This document shows positions 7,506 through 15,884 of a stretch of DNA of 15,884 nt, piece by piece. The notes below the pieces were generated by a model. It saw nothing but the letters and a program-made list of their open reading frames with translations. It had not been told where the DNA came from and searched no databases. The stretch is from CALARM01 sp964431735 (GTDB lineage Bacteria; Vulcanimicrobiota; SpSt-956; JAKJGF01): contig CAYSLJ010000155.1 of NCBI GenBank assembly GCA_964431735.1, positions 1 through 15,884 on the forward strand, written 5' to 3'. A program made the position numbers and the translations under genes. Numbering within the stretch: position 1 is the stretch's first letter; every line of letters begins with the position of its first letter.

Positions 7506-10319
7506 TTAGACCTCCCCTGGTAGATAAACGTAAATTCCGAGCATATCAGGAGGGAGCTGTGGTTCTACACGATAACTTACTCCTGTTAATTTTGAAGCAG
7601 TTCTTACTCTTCTATGGGATATAAGCAGTTCCTCAGCCCTCTTGTTTGCCACTTCTTCTATATGAAGTTTTAATGATTCTATATTATCTACCACTTTTTT
7701 AATAAAATCTCTTGCCTGGTCTGAGCTTATATTTACTTCAGGTTTTACAGTTAGAAGTTCCTCTGCTACAGATGAAGAAAGCCACTCGGCATTTTGAGGA
7801 GAACCTGCAAAGGCAAGTAAAAGAGATTCCTCTGCAAGTAAAGGCTTTTCTATAAAACCTTTTATTGTAACAATATGAAATCTTAGACGGAGAAGTATTA
7901 CTGTAGTTCTTCTCTTTACCTGAGTAGTTTTCATTACTCCACATCTCCTTGCAGGAGAAGTAAGATTTGGATCTAAGGCGGCATTCATAATATATGATGC
8001 GAGACCTTCTACCATAGGATGAGTTCTGTTTAAATAAAGAACATCATCTTCTACAGGTAATTCAAATTTAGCTTTGAATTTTTTAGTATTCCCTGTTGAT
8101 TCAATAAGAGAGTCTTCTGTTTCACTTAAATCAAATGTAAGGGTATCTTCCCCTTTTACAAAACCTTCACAGGATATAACTGCATCTCTTACAAAACTCT
8201 TCACATCCGCACCAGAACCTATAGCAGATTGAATTTCTTTTAATTCCTGAGCCACTTCTTCAGGTTTTATAATACCCTGGGCAAACATTGTCTGAGAGAG
8301 TTTTTCACGGGCAGTGGCATTATCCCATTTAAGAGCAAGCTCTTCTTTTACAGGTGTCACAAAGTCAAACATAAGTAACTGCTCCGGGTTAAAATCTTTC
8401 TGACCTCTTAATATCAAACCTTCAAAGATAGCTTCTACGATAGCACCAGTATCTAGAGGAACAGGAACAGAAATACCAAGGGAACTTCTTATTTTCTTAT
8501 GTTTTCTTAGCAATACATCCAGGATAATTCCATCTATTTGATTATCAGTGCCATAGTAGGTTACAACACGTACCTTACTTTTTGGCTGTCCATAACGGTC
8601 TACTCTTCCTTCCCTCTGCTCATGACGGGTAGGATTCCAGCTTAGATCATAATGAACAACTGAGTCGAAATACTGCTGAAGGTTTATTCCTTCACTGAGA
8701 CAGTCTGTAGCGACAAGCACCCTTGAAGGTTTTTCTCCCAGTTGAAGAATTCTTTCTTCTCTTTCCGCTGGCGGTAAAAGTCCAGTAATTGCCACTACTT
8801 CAACACCTTTAAGTGCTTTTCGTAATTCCTTTGCGAGGTATTCTGCTGTCGGAATAAAACGGCAAAAAATTATAGGACGATATCCTTTCGAAAGTAATTC
8901 CTTGACAAGAGGAATCAGCTTTACTAATTTTGCATCTTTTTCTCCGAAAAGTTTATCCGCTTCTCTTGCCATCTCAAGAAGTTTCCTGCGTTTTATATTA
9001 TACTCATCTGTTTCTTCCCCTGTATCACTTCCTGGAGTAAAATCAATAATGTCTGTTCCATCATCTATATCAATATCAAGGACAGTACGGCGTCCTATTT
9101 CATCTGCATCTTCTACTGTTTCAGTATCAGCTACAGCAGCACGATTTCTTAAAGTAGCAGAGGCAGCAGCCGGACTACTTGCCATTGAACGAAGGAGCGC
9201 AAGAATTGACCACCAGCGAACCCTCTGTCTATGACTTTTATCCTGCGTGTCTTTTACCATTTCTCTTGCATATTCAAGGACTCTATCAAAGAGTTTTCTA
9301 TAAGGATCAGATAATTTATAATTCAGTTCTGTTTCTTCTCTTTCAGGGAAAAAGGTCTCACTCTTTAGGTAATATCTAATATCTGCCCTTCTTCTCTGAA
9401 CAAAATATTGAGAAAGCTGGCGTCTGTGTCTCTCATGTTCTCTACCTGTGAGATCCTCTGGAAGGTTTGCAAAATCCTTATTCAAAAATGTAAGGAGTGA
9501 ACGAAAAGTTTCTTCTTTTCCGCTGTGAGGGGTAGCTGTAACAAGGATAATATGACGGTTTTCTTTTTTACAGAGACCTTTCAATAGATTATATCTCTGA
9601 TGCCTTCCACCTCTCCCCGCTTCAGCAAAAGCACAGGTATGGGCTTCATCTACAATTATTAAATCTGGTGCAGTTCTTAGAAATTCATCTCTTCTTCTAT
9701 CAGACTTTATAAAATCGGTAGATACAACTGTAAAGGGATGAATTTCAAAAAGTGATTGCGAGAAACCGCATCCTTTTTCAAGTCTTGTTACTGTGCTTGG
9801 TAAAACCAGTTCTGTTTCTATATTAAACTTTTCTTTTAACTCTTTCTGCCACTGTTCTGCAAGGTGGGGAGGACAGAGGACTGTAATACCATTTACTTCA
9901 CCTCTATCTATTAATTCCTTTGCAATTAAACAGGCTTCGATTGTTTTACCTATACCTACATCATCTGCAATAAGGATTTTTACAGGATCTAGTTTAAGTG
10001 ACATAAGGAGAGGTACAAGCTGATAAGGTCTTGGTTCAATGGCAATTCTTCCGAAAGATCTAAAAGGACCTGCACTTGAACGAAATCCAAGACGGACTGC
10101 ATCACGTAAAAGTTTACAGGAACGATAGTCGCCTACCAGTGTAGGGTCAGGCAGATCGAAAACGGCAGGATGAACTGTTTCAATAGAAGTTACAATTCCT
10201 GTAACTTCATCTTCTGTTCCTCCGAGAGGGCGAAGAATTAATAAATTATCATTTGATTCTGGCAGTACTACCCATTCCCTGCCTCTTGTTCTAACAAGAC
10301 TTCCAACTGCAAAGCTCAT
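7506..10319 (-). CDS. drmD: SNF2-family helicase, DrmD-like (DISARM-type)
   Basis: A 937-residue SNF2/RapA-type superfamily 2 ATPase. Visible motifs: ADDVGIGKTIEA (118-129, Walker A), DEAH (224-227), TATPH (261-265), the lobe-2 stretch ATDCLSEGINLQ (537-548) and QREGRVDRYGQ (568-578). Between the lobes is the SSPAAASATLRNRA segment (381-394) followed by an acidic stretch (about 398-440). Roughly 300 C-terminal residues carry no motif I can name. Length and motif spacing fit DrmD, the SNF2 helicase that marks class 1 DISARM, and its neighbour is a DrmMI-like methyltransferase, as expected for that class. The gene begins 9 nt after the helicase-nuclease gene; the upstream TAG stop overlaps the AGGAG site 6 nt from this ATG. 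Expected to act in the cytoplasm as an ATP-driven DNA translocase. The symbol is assigned by architecture and context, without alignment; a generic SNF2 helicase of another restriction system is the alternative. Confidence 0.88.
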   Translation of the reverse strand: MSFAVGSLVRTRGREWVVLPESNDNLLILRPLGGTEDEVTGIVTSIETVHPAVFDLPDPTLVGDYRSCKLLRDAVRLGFRSSAGPFRSFGRIAIEPRPYQLVPLLMSLKLDPVKILIADDVGIGKTIEACLIAKELIDRGEVNGITVLCPPHLAEQWQKELKEKFNIETELVLPSTVTRLEKGCGFSQSLFEIHPFTVVSTDFIKSDRRRDEFLRTAPDLIIVDEAHTCAFAEAGRGGRHQRYNLLKGLCKKENRHIILVTATPHSGKEETFRSLLTFLNKDFANLPEDLTGREHERHRRQLSQYFVQRRRADIRYYLKSETFFPEREETELNYKLSDPYRKLFDRVLEYAREMVKDTQDKSHRQRVRWWSILALLRSMASSPAAASATLRNRAAVADTETVEDADEIGRRTVLDIDIDDGTDIIDFTPGSDTGEETDEYNIKRRKLLEMAREADKLFGEKDAKLVKLIPLVKELLSKGYRPIIFCRFIPTAEYLAKELRKALKGVEVVAITGLLPPAEREERILQLGEKPSRVLVATDCLSEGINLQQYFDSVVHYDLSWNPTRHEQREGRVDRYGQPKSKVRVVTYYGTDNQIDGIILDVLLRKHKKIRSSLGISVPVPLDTGAIVEAIFEGLILRGQKDFNPEQLLMFDFVTPVKEELALKWDNATAREKLSQTMFAQGIIKPEEVAQELKEIQSAIGSGADVKSFVRDAVISCEGFVKGEDTLTFDLSETEDSLIESTGNTKKFKAKFELPVEDDVLYLNRTHPMVEGLASYIMNAALDPNLTSPARRCGVMKTTQVKRRTTVILLRLRFHIVTIKGFIEKPLLAEESLLLAFAGSPQNAEWLSSSVAEELLTVKPEVNISSDQARDFIKKVVDNIESLKLHIEEVANKRAEELLISHRRVRTASKLTGVSYRVEPQLPPDMLGIYVYLPGEV

Positions 10320-10328
10320 AATTTTCTC

Positions 10329-13300
10329 CTATCTGTTCTTTTTACCGAATACATTTGGATATTGTGATATTATATTTTCCCACTCATCTTTTTCACCGAA
10401 CCGAATTACATTATAACCGTAATCTTCCATAGCCTCAGTATTAGCTATATCCTTTTTAGCTGTATCAGGATAATTATGTACTGGGCCATCTATATATATT
10501 GCTACTCCCTGATCTTCATAAAAGAAATCAGGACAGGTATTACAGGCCTTAACAAGATACTGTGCTTTAGACGGAAGGTTATAATTATTTTCTTCCAGGT
10601 ATTTTAACCACTCTTTTTCCAGCTCACTTCCTGTCTGGTTATTTAATACTTCAAGGTGTTTCGCCCTTGGTATTTCTACAGGTGAAGCTATTACCTGAGC
10701 ACTGGATAGTTCCATTAATATATCTTTAATTTTCAATCTATCAAGGAGTTTGTGATCACTCTGATTGGAATAACTCATAAGGCAGTCATAACAGGCCGCT
10801 TCACATTCTTCTTTTGCATGTCCCGCTTTCCTTTTATCATCACCTGTGACAGGGTCAAAATGGCATATAGATAAAGCTTCTCTGGCGACAGAATTTATAG
10901 CAGAAGGATCATCAATCAAATGTCTGAGCACTCCTGCACCGCCTTCTGTTGATTCATAGAAAAGAATCTGTCTTCTTTTTATACGGTCAGGTAATATCTC
11001 ACAGGCCAGTTCACTGTCTTCAAGCTGATACCTTACCTGAATGCCCTGTTTTAAGGCCGACTGTAAAGAAGCCATAGTATCTTCATCCATAGTATCTGAA
11101 GGTTCAAATATAAGACAATTCTTATAATCTTCCACATAGGGTATTACTCTTATAGTGCTACTGCTTATATTATCAGGGGAATCTTCATCTACATCGGCCT
11201 GTTTATTTGACCCCCAGTAACCTCTTTCAGTATCAAGAACAAACCCGAACTGGTTCTTTTCTTCTCTTCTTTTCCAACCGATATTTATACGCCATAAAGT
11301 TGCAGATTGGCCGTAAATAAATTTACCAAGTATTCTTCCGTTATTGTTTATATTTCCTGTTCTGTAAGTAGGTCTTCCATTACTTTCATTAAACCGAATA
11401 GCTGTCTTTAATTCATAACCAAAACGAAGTCTTTCTTCTTCGTCAGAACTTATCCTATCTCTTCTCTTTGTTGATACATTATGGAGACGAAGCAACTGAC
11501 GTAATGGCAGATCAAGAATAGTTCCGCAATACTGGCAAAGATCAGGGCCATCTCCATCAAATATGGGGTGAAGATAACCACAATCCGGGCAGAGCTTTAC
11601 TTTACAAGTAGCAACACCTTCTTTTTCTAAAGGCATAATTACTTTATTTACAATGTATTTTGCACCTTCGTGGTAGATAATACTTCTTGGCCCAAATTCG
11701 GTGATGGCAAGAAATCTCGGACGGGAAACATATTCATCCTGGGAGCTAAACCTTTTCCTCGCAGGTATAAAAGCAGACAGAGGAAGACGGGGGAAATTAT
11801 ATCCTGGAAGAAAACCTTCACTTGCAAAATATCTATAGGAATAAAAATCTGATTGAATAATATTTTTTGTATCTCTGAGTAGTTCCAGTTGAGTTTCTGC
11901 CTCACGTCTAAGTCTTTTTGCCTGTTCTATATCACCATAGCTTCTTGAGGCATCACCAATAATTTTATTCTGAATTTCTCTCTGCTTTAAAGCTGCCAGG
12001 TAAAGTTCCCGCCAGCGATTACAGGCCTGATTGAAGCTATGAGGAATTTGAAGGAGAATTTCTTCCAGCCACTTATCGCTATACCAGTCTGATTTAATCA
12101 ATTCATCCATAATATTATTTAAAATCTTTTTAGCTTTAATGAAAGCTCCTTGCCTTGGTTGAGGAGCATTAATGTGGTCTTTTACGGAATCAAACAGTTC
12201 AAGTGTTGGATTTTCACCGCTTAAATCAAGAATATCTTTAAGTGATGATCCTAAATCAAGATGGGTCTCAGCCAGCCATATAGCATGAATATGAGACTTA
12301 ATCAAATCTCTGTTGGCAAGATCCATACGAGGAGTTGTAACTGAACCTGTGACCATACGATGGGGACGTTTAAAGAAATACTGGTCATGAGAAGAGCCGG
12401 TAGAACAGTAACTGAATACAAGAGCAGGTTGACCGCTTCTTCCTGCACGGCCACTGCGCTGGGCATAGTTTGCAGGGGTTGGAGGGATATTTCTCATATT
12501 TACAGCATTCAGTTGAGCTATATCTATACCAAGCTCCATAGTAGGGGAACAGTATAAAATAGGGAGATGACCTTCTCGGAAATATTCCTCACGCTTCTGT
12601 CTTTCTTCAGAAGTAACCTGGGCAGTATGTTCACGTGCCCTTAGAGCTTTTGTTTCTTTTGCTACAGAAGTATAAAAATTAATAAAGAATTTATTGGTAT
12701 GCCCTCCTTCTGATGATTCCCTTGGAATTCTTATCGGGTCATGAAATGCTTTCTTACCATCTCCTACAGTCCACAGCATGGCAGATGCAGGTAACTGATA
12801 ACCGGGGGCATCATCTTTATCAGACGGTTCTTCTACAATTTCTACAAAGTTATCTTTATGCAATATTTTTAACAATTGACTTATTATTATTAAAGTGTCA
12901 TCCATAGAGAGTTTATTTTTATATTCAGTGAAAGTAGAAGTCCTTCTTAAATACTGCCCGAATCCGCTTCTTGGTGAGAGATATACGCTGTCCATTTTCT
13001 CATCACCTTTTTTCGGCCTCGGGTAAAGAATAGAGGCATACTCCATAGTTTTTATATCCTCTATAAACCAGGGTTCACGGAGGTGCTGGCTGCTCTGTTG
13101 CCAGATTCTTTCCTGAGTATATCTTGTTAAATAATCCACCTTAATAGCAAGTTCTCTCCTCATAAAATCAAGTAACACCTTGGCTATTTTAAACCTTGTC
13201 TCTGGTTTTGCAGTGAGAAGAGCTTCATGGCAGTGTTGCCAGTCATCTTCAGTTTCACATAATTCATCCAGGTATGGGTATTTTATTTCTAAAAGTCCGC

Positions 13301-15503
13301 ATTGTTCCAAATTTGGAGCCATTACTCTCCAGCCTCTTTTTAAATCACGGTAGATTAAATAACCGAGAACATTGCGAAATGCTATCTTAGTATTATCAAG
13401 CGCAGCTCTTCGGACAGTAGGGTCAGAGGCGTAAAGGTCAAGAGATAGATCTAGAGCGTCAAATACCTTAAGAGCTAAATCTTCATGTCTTACACCACTG
13501 CTTCCAGCGTTTTTGACTGCCAGATATACACCTGCTCTTAGTAGACTCATCTCTATAAAATCATTGAAATGCCCTGCCTGAAGAGAAGCATCCTGGCGAT
13601 TGTCTGTAAAGCTCAGAAGTTTCCTGGCTTTTTCATGTAAATCTTCCATTTTGTTCATATACCTTATAGTGGAAAGACTTAAAATAGTTGTAGCAGTACT
13701 TCGGCCTTCAAGCCCAAGCGGGGCCAATTTTGTAAACTCTGACAACTGTCTGATGCCATAGGAAATACCGCAGTTAAGACAAAAATTGAAACGAGAAGGA
13801 ATATAATATACCAGTATACCCCCATTATTTTCTTTAGCGTCAGGTGTTATAAAAACCTTCTGAGGTAAATATTTCTTTCTGCTTTGTTTTATTTTTTCTT
13901 CACCTTTATAATCTTCTACCCAGTCATCAGGAAGTCTATCTATATTATCTTCCTCCCAGGGATTTGAAGAACTTATATAAATATAACCCATTTCATTTTC
14001 AAAATCGACAGTTCTATCGCCCAGTTTTCTTGGATGAAATATTTTTTGACCTGACTGGAGGTCTTTGCTCACTTTTACTATATAATATTCCTGCCCACAT
14101 TCCCGGCAGAAAGCGAGAGGTAATAGAATCCTGTTACGGTCGTGAGGAACGTATTTCTGCCCATAAACTGTAATATAACGATCTTCTTCTTTTTCAACAG
14201 TAGAATAAACCGTATCTCCACGGCTTATGAATTGATGTATCTTAAATGCAAATACAGGTAAATTAGTGGAAGGGTTCATACATCTATACCCAGCGAGGAG
14301 GCCTTCCTGTATAGCTTTTTCACAAATTTTATCAGAAAGGCCTGTAAGTTTACTTAACCTGACAGATGCTCCTTCCTCACCTGTAATTGAAAGAGATATA
14401 CTTCTTTTTAACCGTCCTGTCTCTACTTCAGTCGTAACACCAAAGGTACTTTCGAGCCATATAGACATAGGGTCATTAATAAATCCATCACAATCTTCTG
14501 GAGGTTTTCTCTGTTGGTCTTGAATACGTTCTGTAAGCTCTTTAATAAATACTGAGTCTGTTAAATCGACATCTCTGGTTATTCTCTTTAAAGTTTCCCC
14601 TATAATACGATCTGGTTTTACCAGAGAGCCAAAAAGTAATGTAGCTACTCTGGCTACTTCAGAACGAACTTTTTCATAAGATCCCATGCCTGCTACTGTT
14701 GCCGATGTCCCTACACACTGTATGATATCAGAACCGCATATATCCTTTACTCTGCGGATTAACATAGCAACGTCTGCACCCTGGCGCCCTCGGTAAGTAT
14801 GCATTTCATCAAGAACAAGAAATTGCAGATTATTTGCTGATTTACTCAGATCTAAATCATGAGGACGAGTCAGTATTAATTCAAGCATAACATAGTTTGT
14901 AAGTATTATATCAGGAGGATTACCTATGATTTCCTGTCTTCTTTCCTTTGGCTCCTGGCCGGTATACCTTGCGAAAGAAACAGGCCCTTTACCGTCAGGG
15001 TAGCCATCACAGAGAAATTTCTGCAGTTCTATACACTGACTATTAGCAAGAGCATTCATAGGATAAATGATGATAGCCTTTACCCCTTTTTTATCTTTAT
15101 TACGGAGGACATGATTTACTATGGGAATAATATAAGAAAGACTTTTTCCTGAACTGGTACCTGTGGTGAGAATGTAATTATCTCCAGCGTTAGCTGCATA
15201 AATAGAATCAAGTTGATGTTTATATAGCCTCATAGATTGACCGAGAGAGAGAGTTTTTTTGTTAATACGAAAAATATTACTGCATTCAGGATGAATTATA
15301 TTCTGCCTGACCAGTTCGTCTATATAAGCCCCCTCTTCAAAAGCCGGATTTAATTGTATAAGAGGATCTGGCCATAGTAGACCTTCATCTAAATTCTTTT
15401 GTACCAATTCATCTATACGCTTATCCTTTATTCTGATAAAACTTTTAATATAGGAATAATAATCATTTATTAAATTGCGGTTTAATTCAAAAACATTCAT
15501 CAT
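10329..15503 (-). CDS. Giant DEAD/DEAH helicase with DUF1998-type cysteine-cluster region and C-terminal DUF559/Vsr-like nuclease
   Basis: A 1724-residue superfamily 2 helicase resembling the COG1205/YprA (MrfA) type. Visible motifs: Walker A TGTSSGKS (114-121), DEMH (232-235), GTSAT (265-269), the family-typical stretch FTDNRQDASLQAGHFNDF (632-649), CSPTMELGIDI (985-995) and motif VI QRSGRAGR (1015-1022). Between the RecA lobes is an insertion with two CxxC pairs (C466/C469, C575/C578). Another pair set follows (C1305/C1308, C1323/C1326). Near the C-terminus a cysteine cluster (C1547, C1567, C1571, C1574, including CYDCL) matches DUF1998/MZB proteins. The last ~100 residues look like a DUF559/Vsr-type endonuclease (PD at 1658-1659, YIDGPVH at 1670-1676, GYNVIRF). 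It is first in the operon; in DISARM the helicase DrmA and DUF1998 protein DrmB are separate. Likely role: ATP-driven DNA translocation or unwinding in defence. The start is probably the second ATG (15500), because GGAGG lies 6 nt before it and only 3 nt before the first. Function is inferred; the helicase call is firm. Confidence 0.9.
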   Translation of the reverse strand: MMNVFELNRNLINDYYSYIKSFIRIKDKRIDELVQKNLDEGLLWPDPLIQLNPAFEEGAYIDELVRQNIIHPECSNIFRINKKTLSLGQSMRLYKHQLDSIYAANAGDNYILTTGTSSGKSLSYIIPIVNHVLRNKDKKGVKAIIIYPMNALANSQCIELQKFLCDGYPDGKGPVSFARYTGQEPKERRQEIIGNPPDIILTNYVMLELILTRPHDLDLSKSANNLQFLVLDEMHTYRGRQGADVAMLIRRVKDICGSDIIQCVGTSATVAGMGSYEKVRSEVARVATLLFGSLVKPDRIIGETLKRITRDVDLTDSVFIKELTERIQDQQRKPPEDCDGFINDPMSIWLESTFGVTTEVETGRLKRSISLSITGEEGASVRLSKLTGLSDKICEKAIQEGLLAGYRCMNPSTNLPVFAFKIHQFISRGDTVYSTVEKEEDRYITVYGQKYVPHDRNRILLPLAFCRECGQEYYIVKVSKDLQSGQKIFHPRKLGDRTVDFENEMGYIYISSSNPWEEDNIDRLPDDWVEDYKGEEKIKQSRKKYLPQKVFITPDAKENNGGILVYYIPSRFNFCLNCGISYGIRQLSEFTKLAPLGLEGRSTATTILSLSTIRYMNKMEDLHEKARKLLSFTDNRQDASLQAGHFNDFIEMSLLRAGVYLAVKNAGSSGVRHEDLALKVFDALDLSLDLYASDPTVRRAALDNTKIAFRNVLGYLIYRDLKRGWRVMAPNLEQCGLLEIKYPYLDELCETEDDWQHCHEALLTAKPETRFKIAKVLLDFMRRELAIKVDYLTRYTQERIWQQSSQHLREPWFIEDIKTMEYASILYPRPKKGDEKMDSVYLSPRSGFGQYLRRTSTFTEYKNKLSMDDTLIIISQLLKILHKDNFVEIVEEPSDKDDAPGYQLPASAMLWTVGDGKKAFHDPIRIPRESSEGGHTNKFFINFYTSVAKETKALRAREHTAQVTSEERQKREEYFREGHLPILYCSPTMELGIDIAQLNAVNMRNIPPTPANYAQRSGRAGRSGQPALVFSYCSTGSSHDQYFFKRPHRMVTGSVTTPRMDLANRDLIKSHIHAIWLAETHLDLGSSLKDILDLSGENPTLELFDSVKDHINAPQPRQGAFIKAKKILNNIMDELIKSDWYSDKWLEEILLQIPHSFNQACNRWRELYLAALKQREIQNKIIGDASRSYGDIEQAKRLRREAETQLELLRDTKNIIQSDFYSYRYFASEGFLPGYNFPRLPLSAFIPARKRFSSQDEYVSRPRFLAITEFGPRSIIYHEGAKYIVNKVIMPLEKEGVATCKVKLCPDCGYLHPIFDGDGPDLCQYCGTILDLPLRQLLRLHNVSTKRRDRISSDEEERLRFGYELKTAIRFNESNGRPTYRTGNINNNGRILGKFIYGQSATLWRINIGWKRREEKNQFGFVLDTERGYWGSNKQADVDEDSPDNISSSTIRVIPYVEDYKNCLIFEPSDTMDEDTMASLQSALKQGIQVRYQLEDSELACEILPDRIKRRQILFYESTEGGAGVLRHLIDDPSAINSVAREALSICHFDPVTGDDKRKAGHAKEECEAACYDCLMSYSNQSDHKLLDRLKIKDILMELSSAQVIASPVEIPRAKHLEVLNNQTGSELEKEWLKYLEENNYNLPSKAQYLVKACNTCPDFFYEDQGVAIYIDGPVHNYPDTAKKDIANTEAMEDYGYNVIRFGEKDEWENIISQYPNVFGKKNR

Positions 15504-15506
15504 ATG

Positions 15507-15511
15507 CCTCC
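15507..15511 (-). promoter_or_regulatory. Ribosome-binding site of the first operon gene
   Basis: GGAGG is 3 nt before the ATG at 15503 and 6 nt before the adjacent in-frame ATG at 15500. The second spacing is nearer the usual optimum, so translation probably starts at 15500. Confidence 0.6.
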
Positions 15512-15591
15512 ATGTATTAATTATTCTTTGTTTTAAATTTAGATATATATACTATTGAATCCTTCAAATTAATAATATTAGTTACAACAAA

Positions 15592-15712
15592 ATTAATAAC
15601 TATACTTTCGCATTTTTTCCACAAAGCCTTATGCCACCTTGTAGGGGTGCACAGCCGTGCGCCCCTACGGGGTAACGGTTTTTCAAAATTCTGCAAAAGT
15701 ATAGTTAATAAT
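15592..15712. mobile_element. 121-bp MITE-like palindromic element with central hairpin
   Basis: The ends are 17-bp inverted repeats matching at 16 of 17 positions: ATTAATAACTATACTTT (15592-15608) against the complement of 15696-15712. The centre holds a 12-bp hairpin listed separately. The element has no coding capacity, so any movement would need a transposase from elsewhere. I cannot define a target-site duplication with confidence because both flanks are AT-rich. It lies about 90 nt upstream of the operon start and could have supplied part of the promoter or isolated the operon from upstream transcription. Confidence 0.6.
15641..15668. repeat. Strong GC-rich hairpin inside the MITE-like element
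   Basis: GTAGGGGTGCAC (15641-15652) and GTGCGCCCCTAC (15657-15668) form a 12-bp stem with one T-G wobble and an AGCC loop. GTAGGGG...CCCCTAC palindromes recur as interspersed repeats in many bacterial genomes. No T-run follows directly on either strand, so it is not a classical rho-independent terminator, although it may impede transcription. Confidence 0.75.
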
Positions 15713-15884
15713 ATCAGTCTTAATTGCAAACTCGCCTGATATGACATAATCTGCGGCTGTATCTGCCTGTACCGTTTGTTATCAACCCGGTAATGATATA
15801 CACAGCCTGCCGGAATGCATCGGATGAGTTAATCTAACCTACCATCCAAGACCTCCCGCTATTATAGACGAAAATAGCGAAAAA

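Larger units (their letters stand above)
15504..15884. other. Non-coding region upstream of the operon
   Basis: This 381-nt stretch holds the MITE-like element and, between it and the first gene, about 90 nt of very AT-rich DNA where the operon promoter should lie. On the minus strand TTGAAG followed by ATAGTATATAT-type sequence is the best core-promoter candidate, but no pairing has convincing boxes and spacing. The right part (15713-15884) has no credible gene; an inverted repeat CGCTATT/AATAGCG (15857-15879) sits at the window edge. Confidence 0.5.

Noticed and set aside
1366..15503. Canonical class 1 DISARM or BREX
   Set aside because: No separate DUF1998 protein, no phospholipase D-like DrmC, and no BREX genes (PglZ, BrxC) in the window.
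15566..15599. 10-bp direct repeat AAATTAATAA (15566-15575 and 15590-15599) as a target-site duplication
   Set aside because: It is low-complexity AT sequence, and one copy overlaps the element end rather than flanking it.
15517..15747. 76-residue minus-strand ORF upstream of the operon
   Set aside because: It runs through the MITE-like element and its hairpin, has no recognisable motif and no good ribosome-binding site.
15683..15780. Short open minus-strand stretch (about 30 residues, including ADYVISGEFAI) that might be a gene remnant
   Set aside because: Preceded by two stop codons, too short to identify, and its end lies within the MITE-like element.
15857..15879. Inverted repeat CGCTATT/AATAGCG next to an A-run as a terminator
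   Set aside because: No T-run follows the stem on either strand, and it lies at the window edge.
1..15884. CRISPR array, tRNA/rRNA genes, prophage or integrase
   Set aside because: No regularly spaced repeats, structural RNA signatures or matching proteins were seen.

Overview
The window is a low-GC bacterial region (Shine-Dalgarno sites of the GGAGG/GGTGA type, compact spacing). Every convincing gene lies on the minus strand, so the biology reads from right to left. No marker gene fixes the taxon. A low-GC anaerobe-like bacterium is compatible with the sequence, but I cannot name it. I see no rRNA, tRNA, CRISPR array, integrase or transposase gene.

The core (15503 down to 1366) is a tightly packed five-gene operon that looks like an anti-phage defence island related to DISARM and restriction-modification. 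In transcription order it holds: (1) a giant 1724-residue DEAD/DEAH helicase with a DUF1998/MZB-type cysteine-cluster region and a C-terminal DUF559/Vsr-like nuclease domain; (2) a 937-residue SNF2-type helicase resembling DrmD of DISARM; (3) a 1348-residue Eco57I/DrmMI-like adenine DNA methyltransferase; (4) a nuclease with an HhH-like N-terminal domain and a NucS/DUF91-like PD-(D/E)XK domain; (5) an Mrr-type restriction endonuclease with a PUA/EVE-like N-terminal domain. The gaps between these genes are 9, 2, 7 and 2 nt. Each ribosome-binding site overlaps or lies within the 3' end of the preceding gene, so the five products are probably made together.

Downstream are two small genes: a 179-residue protein of unknown function with a cysteine cluster (1283-744), and, after a 247-nt gap with a possible promoter, a 149-residue zinc-ribbon/ankyrin protein starting at TTG (496-47).

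Upstream of the operon (15504-15884) there is no gene. A 121-bp MITE-like element (15592-15712) lies there, with 17-bp terminal inverted repeats and a strong GC-rich central hairpin. It sits about 90 nt ahead of the first start codon.

Working model (inference): the methyltransferase marks host DNA; the two helicases survey or translocate on unmodified or foreign DNA; and up to three separate nuclease domains cut it. The DrmD-MTase pair is the hallmark of class 1 DISARM. The separate drmA, drmB and drmC are missing and appear to be replaced by one fused helicase-DUF1998-nuclease and two stand-alone nucleases. This is either a divergent DISARM relative or a distinct system.
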